Shown here one piece after another: positions 9,135-17,373 of a stretch of DNA of 64,000 nucleotides; position 1 is the stretch's first letter, and every line of letters begins with the position of its first letter. Made by a program: the position numbers and the translations under genes. The DNA is from Paenibacillus arenosi (GTDB lineage Bacteria; Bacillota; Bacilli; Paenibacillales; Paenibacillaceae), in contig NZ_JACYTN010000002.1 in NCBI RefSeq assembly GCF_014841135.1, forward strand, positions 62,001 to 126,000, read 5' to 3'. A model generated the notes under the pieces. The model ran no database searches. It was not told the DNA's origin and saw only the letters and a program-made list of their open reading frames with translations.

Positions 9135-9816
9135 TGAATGTATACCCTACTCCCCAAATCGTTTTGATAAACTTGTTCTTATCTTCTCCTAGCTTCTTGC
9201 GCAGGGTACGAATATGCACCATCACGGTATTCCCGCCTTCAAAGTATGCTTCGCCCCACACCTGTTGAAAAATAAGCTCAGTTGGATACACTTTCTTAGG
9301 AGAGCTGGCTAACAAATATAAAATATCGAATTCTTTCGGAGTAAGTTCGATGGCATTACCATAAAGGGAAACCGTACGCTGATCGTACGAAATCGATAAT
9401 CCGCCGAATTCTAATATAGGCTTAGCTGCTGTTGCTTGCTGGTTCAACTGCATCGAACGCCGCAGTTGGGCATTGACACGAGCAATCAATTCCATCGGAT
9501 TGAACGGCTTCGTGACATAATCATCTGCTCCTCTGACCAAGCCTGTAATTTTGTCCAGATCCGTTGCCTTCGCACTTAGGAAAATAATAGGCATGGAGCT
9601 AAGCTCACGAATACGATGCGTGGCTTCATACCCGTCCATTTCAGGCATCATAATATCAAGTACAGCTAGATCAATAGCGTTCGACTCGACTGCTTGAATC
9701 GCCGCCTTACCGTCAGATACGACAATCGGGTGGTAGCCCTCTTTTTTTATGTGCAGCGCAAGTAACTCTGCGATTTCTGGTTCGTCATCAGCGATGAGAA
9801 TGGTAATACGCGTCAT
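9127..9816 (-). CDS. VanR-like OmpR/PhoB-family response regulator
   Basis: The 229-residue protein has a receiver domain (1-120) with the acidic cluster Asp10-Asp11, phosphoacceptor Asp54 (LDIMMPEMDGY) and Lys103 (VTKPF). A C-terminal winged-helix DNA-binding domain follows (about 130-228; VMVHIRTLRKKLGEDK). The receiver stretch DKITGLVRGADDYVTKPF-P-ELIARV-AQLRR is the VanR signature. It is encoded just before its kinase, with which it overlaps by eight bases. The start is the ATG at 9816, with AGGGGATG upstream. Targets are not shown by the sequence. Confidence 0.93.
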   Translation of the reverse strand: MTRITILIADDEPEIAELLALHIKKEGYHPIVVSDGKAAIQAVESNAIDLAVLDIMMPEMDGYEATHRIRELSSMPIIFLSAKATDLDKITGLVRGADDYVTKPFNPMELIARVNAQLRRSMQLNQQATAAKPILEFGGLSISYDQRTVSLYGNAIELTPKEFDILYLLASSPKKVYPTELIFQQVWGEAYFEGGNTVMVHIRTLRKKLGEDKNKFIKTIWGVGYTFNG

Positions 9817-10047
9817 TTCTTTTCATCCCCTATAAGAAGTTTACAACGTCACCATTATAGCAGAACTATATGCCCGAATTAAAAGTACAGATTCTTAATA
9901 ATTGTATTTGAACGCTTGAAATCGTATGTTCTATCACCTGCATGTTCGTACCTATCAACAAAACAAAGAGAGCCTCAGATACGCTCCAGGGCCCATTTTG
10001 TTTAACCATAACCATCTTCAACTTGCTTTAAACCCATATATTTCACT

Positions 10048-10860
10048 TTACGAATTAACAAAATCAATAAGTAGCTTATTCAATTCATCTGCTTGACAGA
10101 TAGGCGCCCCATGCCCACTATTGGTCAATGGAAAGAGCTTAGAATTTTTAATTCGTTGGTTCGTCAATTCAGCACTTTTGTACGGAATCAGTTGGTCATG
10201 AACACCATGAAAAATGGCCGTAGGTGCTTGAATTTGACTTAAATCTTTCTCTACATTTTCATTAGCTGCTGCTTGTAACAATTTTATAAGAGCATACGAA
10301 GCGGAATCCAATGCCATATTTACAAACCAATCATTCGTCGCATTACCTAAATTCCGATTAAAAAAAGATGGGGACAGACCACTAAGAAATACAGGTAAAT
10401 TCACGTACATTTGTTTAATAAGTGCATCCGCCTGTTCTCTTGGAACACCGTAAGGAGAATCTGCATCTTTCACAAATGAAGGTGATACCGCATCGACTAG
10501 TGCCAACTTTGAAACGCGACGCCCTTTGTAGCGTGACATATAACGAATCGTAATCGCTCCGCCCACAGAAAAGCCAAGCAGCGTTATATTTTCAAGTCTC
10601 AATGTTTCCAGCACAACAGCAATGTCGTCCGCTAATCGATCAAACGTATAGCCACCCCATGGCTTATCTGATTGCCCATTCCCCCGAATATCCATACACA
10701 CACAGCGAATACCATGCTGCGGCAGTACATTGTACTGGTACTGGAACATGTTGTGATTAAGCGGCCAACCATGCACGAAAAAAATCGTTTTGTTAGTCTG
10801 TCCTCCTGGATTAATATCCTCAACAAAAACATGTATACCTTTTTCCACTTCAATATACAT
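10048..10860 (-). CDS. Alpha/beta hydrolase
   Basis: The 270-residue protein has an oxyanion motif HGWPLN near residue 30, the nucleophile elbow GFSVGG (Ser), a candidate acid in HGVHDQLIP and a C-terminal His in SGHGAP. This is a full catalytic triad of the alpha/beta hydrolase fold in the haloperoxidase/esterase branch. There is no signal peptide, so it is cytoplasmic. GGAGGG lies just before the ATG. It appears monocistronic. The substrate cannot be inferred. An imperfect hairpin at about 9957-10003 may be its terminator. Confidence 0.88.
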   Translation of the reverse strand: MYIEVEKGIHVFVEDINPGGQTNKTIFFVHGWPLNHNMFQYQYNVLPQHGIRCVCMDIRGNGQSDKPWGGYTFDRLADDIAVVLETLRLENITLLGFSVGGAITIRYMSRYKGRRVSKLALVDAVSPSFVKDADSPYGVPREQADALIKQMYVNLPVFLSGLSPSFFNRNLGNATNDWFVNMALDSASYALIKLLQAAANENVEKDLSQIQAPTAIFHGVHDQLIPYKSAELTNQRIKNSKLFPLTNSGHGAPICQADELNKLLIDFVNS

Positions 10861-10966
10861 GATCTACCCTCCAATTTGGCTGCCCATTGTAAAACCTTAC
10901 TGACTCTTTAAGTACGCCCTATTGAAGGATATATGAGTAACGGTTTGTACCCTATGTATAAAAAGA

Positions 10967-11003
10967 GCAAGGCAGACGCTTTTTTTGAAAGCATCTACCT
11001 TGC
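10967..11003 (-). terminator. Rho-independent terminator running into the end of the 64-aa gene
   Basis: The arms gcaaggcagacgct and agcatctaccttgc pair fully if G-U pairs are allowed. On the minus strand the stem is followed by ctcttttta. The last codons and the stop of the small membrane-protein gene are inside the stem. Confidence 0.75.
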
Positions 11004-11189
11004 CTTACTCGCAAACCTAATCCACCCTGCTTCTCGATACACCCATACGCCAATTGCCATGGCAGCAATCTCAGACAAAATAATTTCACGATCATTAAAT
11101 AGTAATGCAGCAGCAACCATGCTCAAAATAAGGGCGATGGCTAGGAAATATGAAATAAATGTTTCTCTTTTGGAAATAGCTGAATTCAT
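10995..11189 (-). CDS. Short membrane protein, probably a C-terminally truncated remnant
   Basis: The 64-residue protein has two predicted membrane helices (about 12-30 and 38-52) and a GAGGAG ribosome site nine bases before the ATG. The motif EIAAMAIGVWVYREAGWI resembles the N-terminus of longer multi-pass membrane proteins in Bacillota (a recollection, not a search). Here the frame stops after only 64 residues, and its last four codons form part of a transcription terminator stem. A deletion that joined the 5' end of a longer gene to a terminator would explain this. It may also be a genuine short protein. It is divergent from the Crp/Fnr gene. Confidence 0.6.
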   Translation of the reverse strand: MNSAISKRETFISYFLAIALILSMVAAALLFNDREIILSEIAAMAIGVWVYREAGWIRFASKAR

Positions 11190-11337
11190 TGCTGTAAACT
11201 CCTCTTCTTATCATTTCCATCCATATCAATGTAGCCCAAGCCACCTATGGTATACAGGGAAGCGAAACTTCCTTTACAATTGATGAAAATAAATTCAACA
11301 TATACATAACGTTAAGGAAAGAAGGTGAATCGGCATA

Positions 11338-12000
11338 ATGCAAATGGAACAAATTAAGGAAGCGATTACATGCTTCCCCTGCCTTGCAGATATTACCGAA
11401 GAGGATTGGAAGGAAAATGGAATTAGCGTCGTTACGCTGCCAGCGAATCATATTATTCATGAAGGCGAATTTCTAGAGAGCGCAGCATTGATTATGCATG
11501 GGACCGTTCGTATGTACAAGCTGGGCGAGAACGGACGAGAAGTTACCTTATATCGAATACATGATGGCGGCTGTTGTCCATTAATGGCATCCAGTATTTT
11601 AGGCGAAACTGCTTATGAAGCCAATGTGTGGATTGAGAAGCCAACGACGGTTCTGTTCATTCCCGCTCGTATTTTCCAAAGATGGATGGGTACCTATATG
11701 AGCTTCCGTCAGTTTATTTTCAAATCATTCGCTGAACGCCTCATTATAATGTCTAACCTCATCGATAACATGGTCTTTAAATCCATTCGGATTCGAATAT
11801 GCGAATATTTACTCGACAGAACAACAGAGGGTCAACATTCTTTAACCACTACACATGATCAGTTGGCAATCGAATTGGGTACAGCCCGAGAAGTCATTAG
11901 TCGTACTTTAAAAGCGATGGAAAAAGAAGGGCTCATCCACTTGTCCCGTGGACAAATTACTAATATTCAACGTGAGCAACTGCTTGAGCTAGTGGAATAA
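11338..12000 (+). CDS. Crp/Fnr-family transcription regulator
   Basis: The 220-residue protein has a cyclic-nucleotide-binding-like beta barrel (about 25-120), a dimerisation helix and a C-terminal helix-turn-helix (about 165-200; AIELGTAREVISRTLKAMEKEGLI). The canonical cAMP-contact motif is not evident. Cys pairs at the N-terminus (TCFPC) and in GGCCPLMASS suggest possible redox sensing. The start is the ATG at 11338, with an AAGGTG-like site about ten bases upstream. The gene before it is divergent, and the hydrolase gene at 12170 lies downstream with a Crp/Fnr-like palindrome in front. It is therefore a likely local regulator. Confidence 0.9.
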   Translation: MQMEQIKEAITCFPCLADITEEDWKENGISVVTLPANHIIHEGEFLESAALIMHGTVRMYKLGENGREVTLYRIHDGGCCPLMASSILGETAYEANVWIEKPTTVLFIPARIFQRWMGTYMSFRQFIFKSFAERLIIMSNLIDNMVFKSIRIRICEYLLDRTTEGQHSLTTTHDQLAIELGTAREVISRTLKAMEKEGLIHLSRGQITNIQREQLLELVE

Positions 12001-12083
12001 GCGTACCTATGAAATTGTATAAATAGCTTTCTATTGGTGAAAATAGCCGCAGTATTCACGATCGTTAGGAAAATATCCTGCTA

Positions 12084-12098
12084 TGTGATCAAGTTACA
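12084..12098. promoter_or_regulatory. Putative Crp/Fnr-type operator before the hydrolase gene
   Basis: TGTGATCAAGTTACA is an interrupted palindrome of the TGTnA-N5-TnACA form bound by Crp/Fnr proteins. Its centre is about 79 bases before the hydrolase ATG. A weak -10 candidate near 12121-12128 would place the site close to -41, the usual position for an activator. The neighbouring Crp/Fnr gene is the obvious candidate to bind here. No clear -35 was seen. Confidence 0.45.
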
Positions 12099-12169
12099 GA
12101 ACAGCGGATGCGACTTTGTTAACATAGATCTCAAGAGATTGCTACTTATACAAATCGGAGGTTATTCTT

Positions 12170-12949
12170 ATGACAAATCCAACAACTCAAATCGACTTGG
12201 CGGCAAACACAATCCAGGAGAAATTGACATTCGTACTCATTCACGGCGCTTGGGCTACGGCAAGCTTCTGGAACAATACTGCCGCAGTGCTGCGTGAAGC
12301 AGGGCATACGGTTCATGCTCCTGAATATGCAGGTCATGGCAACAATATCGATCCGCATGTTACTCATGAGCAAATCGTATCATCTGTCGTGGACTATATT
12401 ACTCAAGAAAACATTCAAGATTTCGTACTTGTAGGCCACAGCTTCGGTGGTACGGTCATTGCTAAAGTAGCTGAATTTGTGTCTGATCGCGTTAAGCGCC
12501 TCGTCTTCTTCGATGCTTTCGTTCCAAAAGACGGAGAAAGCTTACTTGATCAAATGCCTGCGCCTGTTCAGCAAGCTTTCCATGGGCTGATCCAAGCTTC
12601 CGGCAATAATACGATTACGCTTCCGTTCCCATTGTTCCGTGATACATTTGTGAATAGAGCTAATTTGCAGCTGGCTAAACAAATTTACGAAGCATCTCCA
12701 GCAGAACCAGCTGGGCCGTTGCTGCACAAGCTTGATTTGAAAAAGTTCTACAGCTTGCAAATTCCAAAAAGCTATTTGTTCCTTACAGAGGATGTTGCTT
12801 ATCCTCCTGCTCCATTTGCTTTCCATCCAGGACAATCTAGCAACTTGGGCGTCTACCGTCTCATCGTTTCCGATGGCGATCATATTAGCACGGCGTACAC
12901 GCATGCGAATGTACTTGCTCAAAAGCTCGTGGAAGCAGGCAGAGACTAA
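12170..12949 (+). CDS. Alpha/beta hydrolase, esterase-like
   Basis: The 259-residue protein has HGAWATASFW near residue 27 (oxyanion region), the nucleophile elbow GHSFGG (Ser about 89) and a C-terminal His in SDGDHIST. The layout resembles the plant methylesterase / bacterial pyrethroid-esterase-like branch. GGAGG lies seven bases before the ATG. The N-terminal 15 residues have no signal character, so it is probably cytoplasmic. It follows the Crp/Fnr gene by 169 bases with a candidate operator between them, suggesting separate, regulated transcription. The substrate is unknown. Confidence 0.88.
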   Translation: MTNPTTQIDLAANTIQEKLTFVLIHGAWATASFWNNTAAVLREAGHTVHAPEYAGHGNNIDPHVTHEQIVSSVVDYITQENIQDFVLVGHSFGGTVIAKVAEFVSDRVKRLVFFDAFVPKDGESLLDQMPAPVQQAFHGLIQASGNNTITLPFPLFRDTFVNRANLQLAKQIYEASPAEPAGPLLHKLDLKKFYSLQIPKSYLFLTEDVAYPPAPFAFHPGQSSNLGVYRLIVSDGDHISTAYTHANVLAQKLVEAGRD

Positions 12950-12977
12950 TTTTGAAATAACTTGATATAACAATATG

Positions 12978-13024
12978 AAAGGGCTCCAGAAAGTCGGTCG
13001 TAACTGACTTTCAAGGAGCCCTAT
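12978..13024. terminator. Bidirectional terminator
   Basis: A nested inverted repeat (agggctcc with ggagccct, gaaagtc with gactttc) lies between two convergent genes and is followed by T-rich sequence on the plus strand. Confidence 0.8.
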
Positions 13025-13058
13025 TTTAAGAGAGATTATTATTAATCAAGTCTTGCGC

Positions 13059-13712
13059 TTAATCAAAAGGATAAATCCAAAACACTTCCGTACTATGCTG
13101 TCCATGTGATGCAGCATCCTCTTTTTTCAAGCTGTCGAGCAGCATTTGAGCTTGCGATTGATGCGCCTGAATCGCGTGTATTTTTTGTTCTACAAAATCA
13201 TTAATATCATTAACAATCTCAGGTTCCCCTAGTACCTTTTTCCGATTCGGTGTGATAGCAATGCAATGAACAGTGGGGCGTTTCTGAATTGGCATTCGCT
13301 TCACTGCCTCGATGACAGCTGCACCTGTCGCATCATGGTCAGGATGTACTCCATGACCTGGATAAAACGTATAAACAAGGGATGGTTGCAATTCCATTAG
13401 CAGCTGCTCAATTTTTACTGACAGCTCTCCTTGCTCTTCAAACTCAACCATTTTATCATGGTAGCCCCACATGCGAACAATTTGAATGCCAATTCGCCGG
13501 CAAGCTTCTTCGAGCTCTCGTTTACGGATCTGAGGCAATGTTACTCGATTCGCGAAGGCTGGATTTCCCATATTTCGTCCCATTTCTCCGAGTGTTAAAC
13601 ATACATAAGTCATCAGCGATCCTTGCTGAATATGTGTTGCTAACGTACCTGCAATCATGCTTTCGTCATCTGGATGCGGCAGCACAACGACAATATGACG
13701 GTGTCTTTCCAT
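13059..13712 (-). CDS. bshB2: Bacillithiol biosynthesis deacetylase BshB2
   Basis: I choose the ATG at 13712 (MERHRHIVVVLPHPDDE), with AGGAG seven bases upstream; the frame extends to 13766. The product is about 217 residues. It carries the LmbE/PIG-L zinc motifs PHPDDE and HPDH, and the stretch TLGEMGRNMGNPAFANR, which is characteristic of BshB2/YojG. The enzyme removes acetyl from GlcNAc-malate (and may act on bacillithiol conjugates) in bacillithiol synthesis, in the cytoplasm. It is preceded by yojF, as in Bacillus. Assignment is strong. Confidence 0.93.
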   Translation of the reverse strand: MERHRHIVVVLPHPDDESMIAGTLATHIQQGSLMTYVCLTLGEMGRNMGNPAFANRVTLPQIRKRELEEACRRIGIQIVRMWGYHDKMVEFEEQGELSVKIEQLLMELQPSLVYTFYPGHGVHPDHDATGAAVIEAVKRMPIQKRPTVHCIAITPNRKKVLGEPEIVNDINDFVEQKIHAIQAHQSQAQMLLDSLKKEDAASHGQHSTEVFWIYPFD

Positions 13713-13749
13713 TTGAAGTCTCCTCTTTCTGTCATTTTGTCTAATCCAT

Positions 13750-14094
13750 TTAAAATGGTGTTTCACTGAGCATCAAGCAAACCATAAGTTTCCCCTGCTG
13801 ATCATGCCCTGCTATAATCAGTTGGTTATCTTCCTGCTCGTCCCAGTGCGTCAATCCTTCCGCATATACCCAGCCATCTTCCGTTTTTAAACCTATACGA
13901 TAAGGCCCATTGCCTGCAATCGTTCCATGGGAATATTGAATCACTGTATTTTTCGTAAAGACCGAAGCCGTTAGTTTAGACTTGTCTCGATGAGAAGCAT
14001 AAGCTCCTGTTGTCATTTCCAGGTGAAGATATACCTTTTTATTCTGAAAGGATTGCAGTAATTGCTGTACTCGCTCTTGCTGTATAGGTTGCAT
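13750..14094 (-). CDS. yojF: YojF family protein (DUF1806), partner of bshB2
   Basis: I choose the ATG at 14094 (MQPIQQERVQ), with GAGGGG ten bases upstream; the longer frame to 14196 adds 34 unrelated residues. The product is about 114 residues. It matches YojF in motifs: VYLHLEMTTGAYASH, GNGPYRIGLKTEDGWVYAEGLT and a C-terminal SETPF. YojF is a small beta-rich protein of unknown biochemical role that is always encoded next to bshB2. Its stop precedes the bshB2 start by 37 bases, so they form one operon. Confidence 0.9.
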   Translation of the reverse strand: MQPIQQERVQQLLQSFQNKKVYLHLEMTTGAYASHRDKSKLTASVFTKNTVIQYSHGTIAGNGPYRIGLKTEDGWVYAEGLTHWDEQEDNQLIIAGHDQQGKLMVCLMLSETPF

Positions 14095-14360
14095 GTTTTT
14101 TGTTCCCCTCATATACTGAAAGCCCCTCGCATCGCATCTGCAATGAGTGTAAGGCAAGGGACCTTCTTCTATTTTACCGTCGGTACAATCCGACAATAAT
14201 CAACTTCAATTAATTATACTAATAGTTTACATGATTAATCATTAAAAACAAAGAAGCCCACCGAGTCAAAAATGTCAGCCTCTAAGGAGCATGATGTAGC
14301 AGAGATGTGAGCTGTTACTTCAAGCTCTCCCCCACAATGATACAGCCAGTTCACCATCGA

Positions 14361-14390
14361 AAAAACACCCACAATCTAGGATTGGGGTGC
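14361..14390 (-). terminator. Terminator of modAB
   Basis: On the minus strand, the stem caccccaat / attgtgggtg is followed by six T, 24 bases after the modB stop. The rest of the gap (14095-14360) holds the yojF upstream region and weak inverted repeats; no riboswitch was recognised. Confidence 0.75.
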
Positions 14391-14413
14391 TCGTTCTAAG
14401 ATACATTATGAAG

Positions 14414-15091
14414 TTAATGCGGCGGCTTACGCCTAGCTACTAACAGCATGATAAAGGATATAACGACCATCGAGCAGGTCCAAGCCCACGCCATAATCAT
14501 ATTTCCAGAGTCAACCGCAACATAAATGGCAGTCGGTATCGTTTGCGTTTTACCTGGTATGTTGCCGGCAATCATCAATGTTGCACCAAATTCACCAAGA
14601 CTTCGAGCAAAGCCAAGTATATACGCAGTTAAAAAGGATGAATAAGCTAACGGAAAGCTAATAAAGCGAAAAACTTGCCACTCGTTCGCCCCAATAGATC
14701 GACCAGCATCTTCTAAATCTCTATCAATGGAAGAGAAGGCTACTTTCATCGTTTGGTAGACAAGTGGAAAAGCAACCACAGTTGACGCCACAACAGCTGC
14801 CCACCAAGTAAATAGAATCGGTTCTGTGAAAATGGACTCTATGTATTGTCCCAACCAACTTTTTCGACCAAGTACAACTAACAGAAGAAACCCAACTACA
14901 GTCGGTGGAAGCACAAGTGGAAGCATAAACACCGTTTCCAACAGCATTTTACCGCGAAACGTTCTACGTGACATCCACCATGCCACACTTACCCCTAAAA
15001 TGACTGCTACAACACTAGCTAATAGCGCTACTTGCAGAGATAGTTGAATGGGTGTCCAGAATTCAGTCCAATTGATGTCTGACAGCGTCAT
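14414..15091 (-). CDS. modB: Molybdate ABC transporter permease ModB
   Basis: The 225-residue protein has five to six membrane segments and the ModB-type EAA loop (DLEDAGRSIGANEWQVFRFISFPLAY), followed by LGEFGATLMIAGNIPGKTQTIP, which is diagnostic of molybdate/tungstate permeases. It forms the channel for molybdate uptake. The start overlaps the modA stop by four bases (ATGA). A terminator directly follows, so no modC ATPase is in this operon. Confidence 0.94.
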   Translation of the reverse strand: MTLSDINWTEFWTPIQLSLQVALLASVVAVILGVSVAWWMSRRTFRGKMLLETVFMLPLVLPPTVVGFLLLVVLGRKSWLGQYIESIFTEPILFTWWAAVVASTVVAFPLVYQTMKVAFSSIDRDLEDAGRSIGANEWQVFRFISFPLAYSSFLTAYILGFARSLGEFGATLMIAGNIPGKTQTIPTAIYVAVDSGNMIMAWAWTCSMVVISFIMLLVARRKPPH

Positions 15092-15930
15092 TTCGAAATC
15101 GAGAATCCGTATTTAACAAAAACATCGAGTGCTTCTTTTGATTGCAAATACGTATAAAAAGCTTCAGACTCCTTGCTATGCTTAGAGGACTTTACGATAC
15201 CGATTGGATACTGGACTGGTGTATAGCTGTTAGGATCGACTGAAAAAGCAATTTTCACTTTGGAGGATGATAGTGCATCGGTTTTATAAACAAATCCCGC
15301 CTCCACATTTTCCGTTTCTACATATTGAAGCACTTGTCTTACATCTTTTGCTTGAACGGTTTTGGCTTGTAGTGACTCCCATAATTGCGCATGTGTTAGT
15401 GCTTCTTTGGCATAATTGCCAGCGGGCACACTTTCGGGAATACCGATCGCCATTTTCTTAATATTCTCTTTTGTAAGGTCTCCTAGACTTTCAAGCGTTA
15501 TACTCGCGCTGCTAGGGACAACGACGACCAATTCATTCGTTAACAAAGTACGCTGTTGATTGGTGTCGATAAGCTTTTTGTCAACGAGTGCGTTCATATT
15601 TTTAGGTGCCGCGGATAGGAACAAATCAACAGGTGCCCCCTGCTCAATCTGCTGCTGGAGCGCTCCCGAACCTCCAAAGTTAAAGTTCAACTTCATGTTT
15701 GTATTTGCTGCTTCATAGGATTTTTGTATTTCGGTTAGTGCATCAGTTAAACTTGCAGCCGCTGATATCGTTAACTCTACTTTCTCTATGTTGTTTGAGT
15801 TGTCTTCGGTCACCTGTGATTGGGTATTGTTGCTTGCAGTAGATGTTGCTTTCTCTGTGCATCCTGCCACCCATACCAGACTTAACAAGACTAGTAATAA
15901 AATCATACTAGGTTTCATTATTCTATTCAT
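15088..15930 (-). CDS. modA: Molybdate-binding lipoprotein ModA
   Basis: The 280-residue protein has a lipoprotein signal ending VWVAGC and a linker rich in Ser, Thr and Asn. A ModA fold follows: LTISAAASLTDALTEIQKSYE, FNFGGSGALQQQIEQGAPVDLFLSAAPKNM, and a C-terminal YPIGIVKSSKHSKESEAFYTYL. The Ser residues in SAAASL and GGSG are those that bind the oxyanion in this family. It delivers molybdate (or tungstate) to ModB. It is divergent from the HTH regulator at 16096, with helically phased repeats in between. Confidence 0.93.
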   Translation of the reverse strand: MNRIMKPSMILLLVLLSLVWVAGCTEKATSTASNNTQSQVTEDNSNNIEKVELTISAAASLTDALTEIQKSYEAANTNMKLNFNFGGSGALQQQIEQGAPVDLFLSAAPKNMNALVDKKLIDTNQQRTLLTNELVVVVPSSASITLESLGDLTKENIKKMAIGIPESVPAGNYAKEALTHAQLWESLQAKTVQAKDVRQVLQYVETENVEAGFVYKTDALSSSKVKIAFSVDPNSYTPVQYPIGIVKSSKHSKESEAFYTYLQSKEALDVFVKYGFSISK

Positions 15931-15955
15931 TTTTCCACCCCTTACATTATGTTTA

Positions 15956-15981
15956 GTTATATTTGGTTATAATTAGATATA
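15956..15981. promoter_or_regulatory. Three GTTATA-type repeats at exact 10-bp spacing (candidate molybdate operator)
   Basis: GTTATA at 15956, GTTATA at 15966 and GATATA at 15976 lie on one face of the helix. They sit 26 bases upstream of modA, in the gap shared with the divergent HTH/binding-protein regulator. The element resembles half-sites of ModE-type operators (TATAAC/GTTATA). Binding by the adjacent regulator is inferred. Confidence 0.5.
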
Positions 15982-16095
15982 AATATACACATCATTCTAT
16001 GAATATGTAAAGGTCAATCAGAATATTTATTCCACATTATGTTACAATAAATCTACATTCACGAATCGGCATTACATTTCACAAGGAGGATTTTC

Positions 16096-17046
16096 GTGTC
16101 TAATCCTATCTCCTATACCACTGAAGAGATTGCTGCTCTTTTAAAGGTTTCCAAGCTAACGGTCTATGACTTGATCAAAAAAGGCGAACTGCCTTCCTAT
16201 CGGGTTGGTAAGCAAATGCGAGTTGATGCTGAAGATCTAGAATCCTATAAGCAGCGTGCTAAAGGAATAGCTAGAGCATCTCAAGCAATCAAACCTGAGA
16301 AGTCACTATCAGCAGCATCACAAGTTCTCACTCACGGTGCTCGACCTATCATAATCACAGGTCAAGACATAAGCCTTGATATACTTGCACGTCATATAGA
16401 GCAAAACGTTTCTGGCGTACGCCCCCTGCGTTCTTACAGCGGTAGTATGGATAGCCTGATTGCGATGTATCGTGGAGAATCCGATATCGTCAGTACGCAT
16501 TTATTAGATGGGGACTCAGGAGAGTACAACCTTCCCTACATACGTAGAGTGCTTGTGAGTTCTTCTTATGTTGTAGTCAATTTACTTTCACGGTCGGCTG
16601 GTATGTTTGTTCAACAAGGAAATCCACTTCATCTCAATAGCTGGGCGGATTTGAATCAAACAGGAGTGAGGATTGTTAATCGTGAGAAAGGTTCCGGAGC
16701 ACGTGTACTGCTGGATGAGCAATTGCGATTGCATGGCATACAAGCTAGCCAGCTAACAGGATATGACACGGAAGCGACCAATCACATTGGCGTTGCTAGT
16801 AAAGTTGCATCAGGCGAAGCAAATGTTGGAGTTGGCATTGAGAAAGCCGCTTCCATCGTCAGTCACGTTGATTTTATTCCTTTAATTCAAGAGCGATACG
16901 ATCTTGTCCTCATGAAAAAGGCAGAGAATCTGCATTGGATTGAATCCGTTATTGCGATTTTACAATCAGAGACGTTCCAAAATGAGCTCCGTTCGATCGG
17001 CGGTTATGACTTGTCACTTACGGGTCAGGTGTTATATGAGAGTTGA
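16096..17046 (+). CDS. One-component regulator: excisionase-type HTH plus molybdate-type binding-protein domain
   Basis: The 316-residue protein starts at GTG with AAGGAGG six bases upstream. Residues 1-55 form a MerR/excisionase-type helix-turn-helix (YTTEEIAALLKVSKLTVYDLIKKGELPSYRVGK). Residues about 85-310 form a periplasmic-binding-protein-like ligand domain (SGSMDSLIAMYRGESDIVSTHLLDGDSGEYN; NREKGSGARVLLDEQL). Regulators of this build sense molybdate or tungstate in the cytoplasm and control mod genes. Its divergence from modAB supports that role here. There is no signal peptide, as expected for a regulator. Confidence 0.88.
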   Translation: MSNPISYTTEEIAALLKVSKLTVYDLIKKGELPSYRVGKQMRVDAEDLESYKQRAKGIARASQAIKPEKSLSAASQVLTHGARPIIITGQDISLDILARHIEQNVSGVRPLRSYSGSMDSLIAMYRGESDIVSTHLLDGDSGEYNLPYIRRVLVSSSYVVVNLLSRSAGMFVQQGNPLHLNSWADLNQTGVRIVNREKGSGARVLLDEQLRLHGIQASQLTGYDTEATNHIGVASKVASGEANVGVGIEKAASIVSHVDFIPLIQERYDLVLMKKAENLHWIESVIAILQSETFQNELRSIGGYDLSLTGQVLYES

Positions 17047-17070
17047 ATGATTTCAAGGATACGTACAATA

Positions 17071-17110
17071 AAAAAACACCCCTTCCTAGTGATCAGGAAG
17101 GAGTGTTACC
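17071..17110. terminator. Bidirectional terminator between the mod regulator and the peptide gene
   Basis: Stem aacaccccttcct / aggaaggagtgtt with a short loop; A-rich on one side and ccccttttg on the other. It can end both converging transcripts. Confidence 0.8.
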
Positions 17111-17158
17111 CCTTTTGAAACATGAATTTAAAAATAAACTACTTTAACTATATGAACG

Positions 17159-17281
17159 TTATCTCGTATCCCAATCATGCTTTCCACCAAAAGTTGTAAT
17201 CTCACTACCTATACCGGAACCGGAAGTTATTGAAAGGACTATAAAAGCTGCAAAAATCAGTTTAAAGTAACGTATTTTCAT
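17159..17281 (-). CDS. Exported 40-aa peptide precursor, probable RRNPP signalling peptide
   Basis: A 40-codon gene starts at the ATG at 17281 with an ideal AGGAGG site seven bases upstream. The N-terminus is basic (MKIRYFK), followed by a hydrophobic stretch (LIFAAFIVLSITSG) and then a polar tail ending GGKHDWDTR. This is the layout of Phr, PapR, NprX and AimP pro-peptides: a secretion signal with the active peptide at or near the C-terminus. The gene lies 92 bases downstream of an XRE-TPR regulator on the same strand, the classic arrangement for a peptide that is exported, processed and re-imported to bind that regulator. The mature peptide cannot be fixed from sequence. It is not homologous by eye to any peptide I know. 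Confidence 0.75.
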   Translation of the reverse strand: MKIRYFKLIFAAFIVLSITSGSGIGSEITTFGGKHDWDTR

Positions 17282-17373
17282 TAAAATCTCCTCCAACTGA
17301 TAAAGTTAATTACAGCATTTGCTCTTACTTTCAATTCCCTATAAATTAATGCCTTTAGTTAGGCCTTAATCAT

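Noticed and set aside
9127-9816. Vancomycin-resistance locus suggested by VanR/VanS-like proteins.
   Set aside because: No vanH, vanA, vanX or vanY-type gene is present in the window; the similarity only reflects the regulator subfamily.
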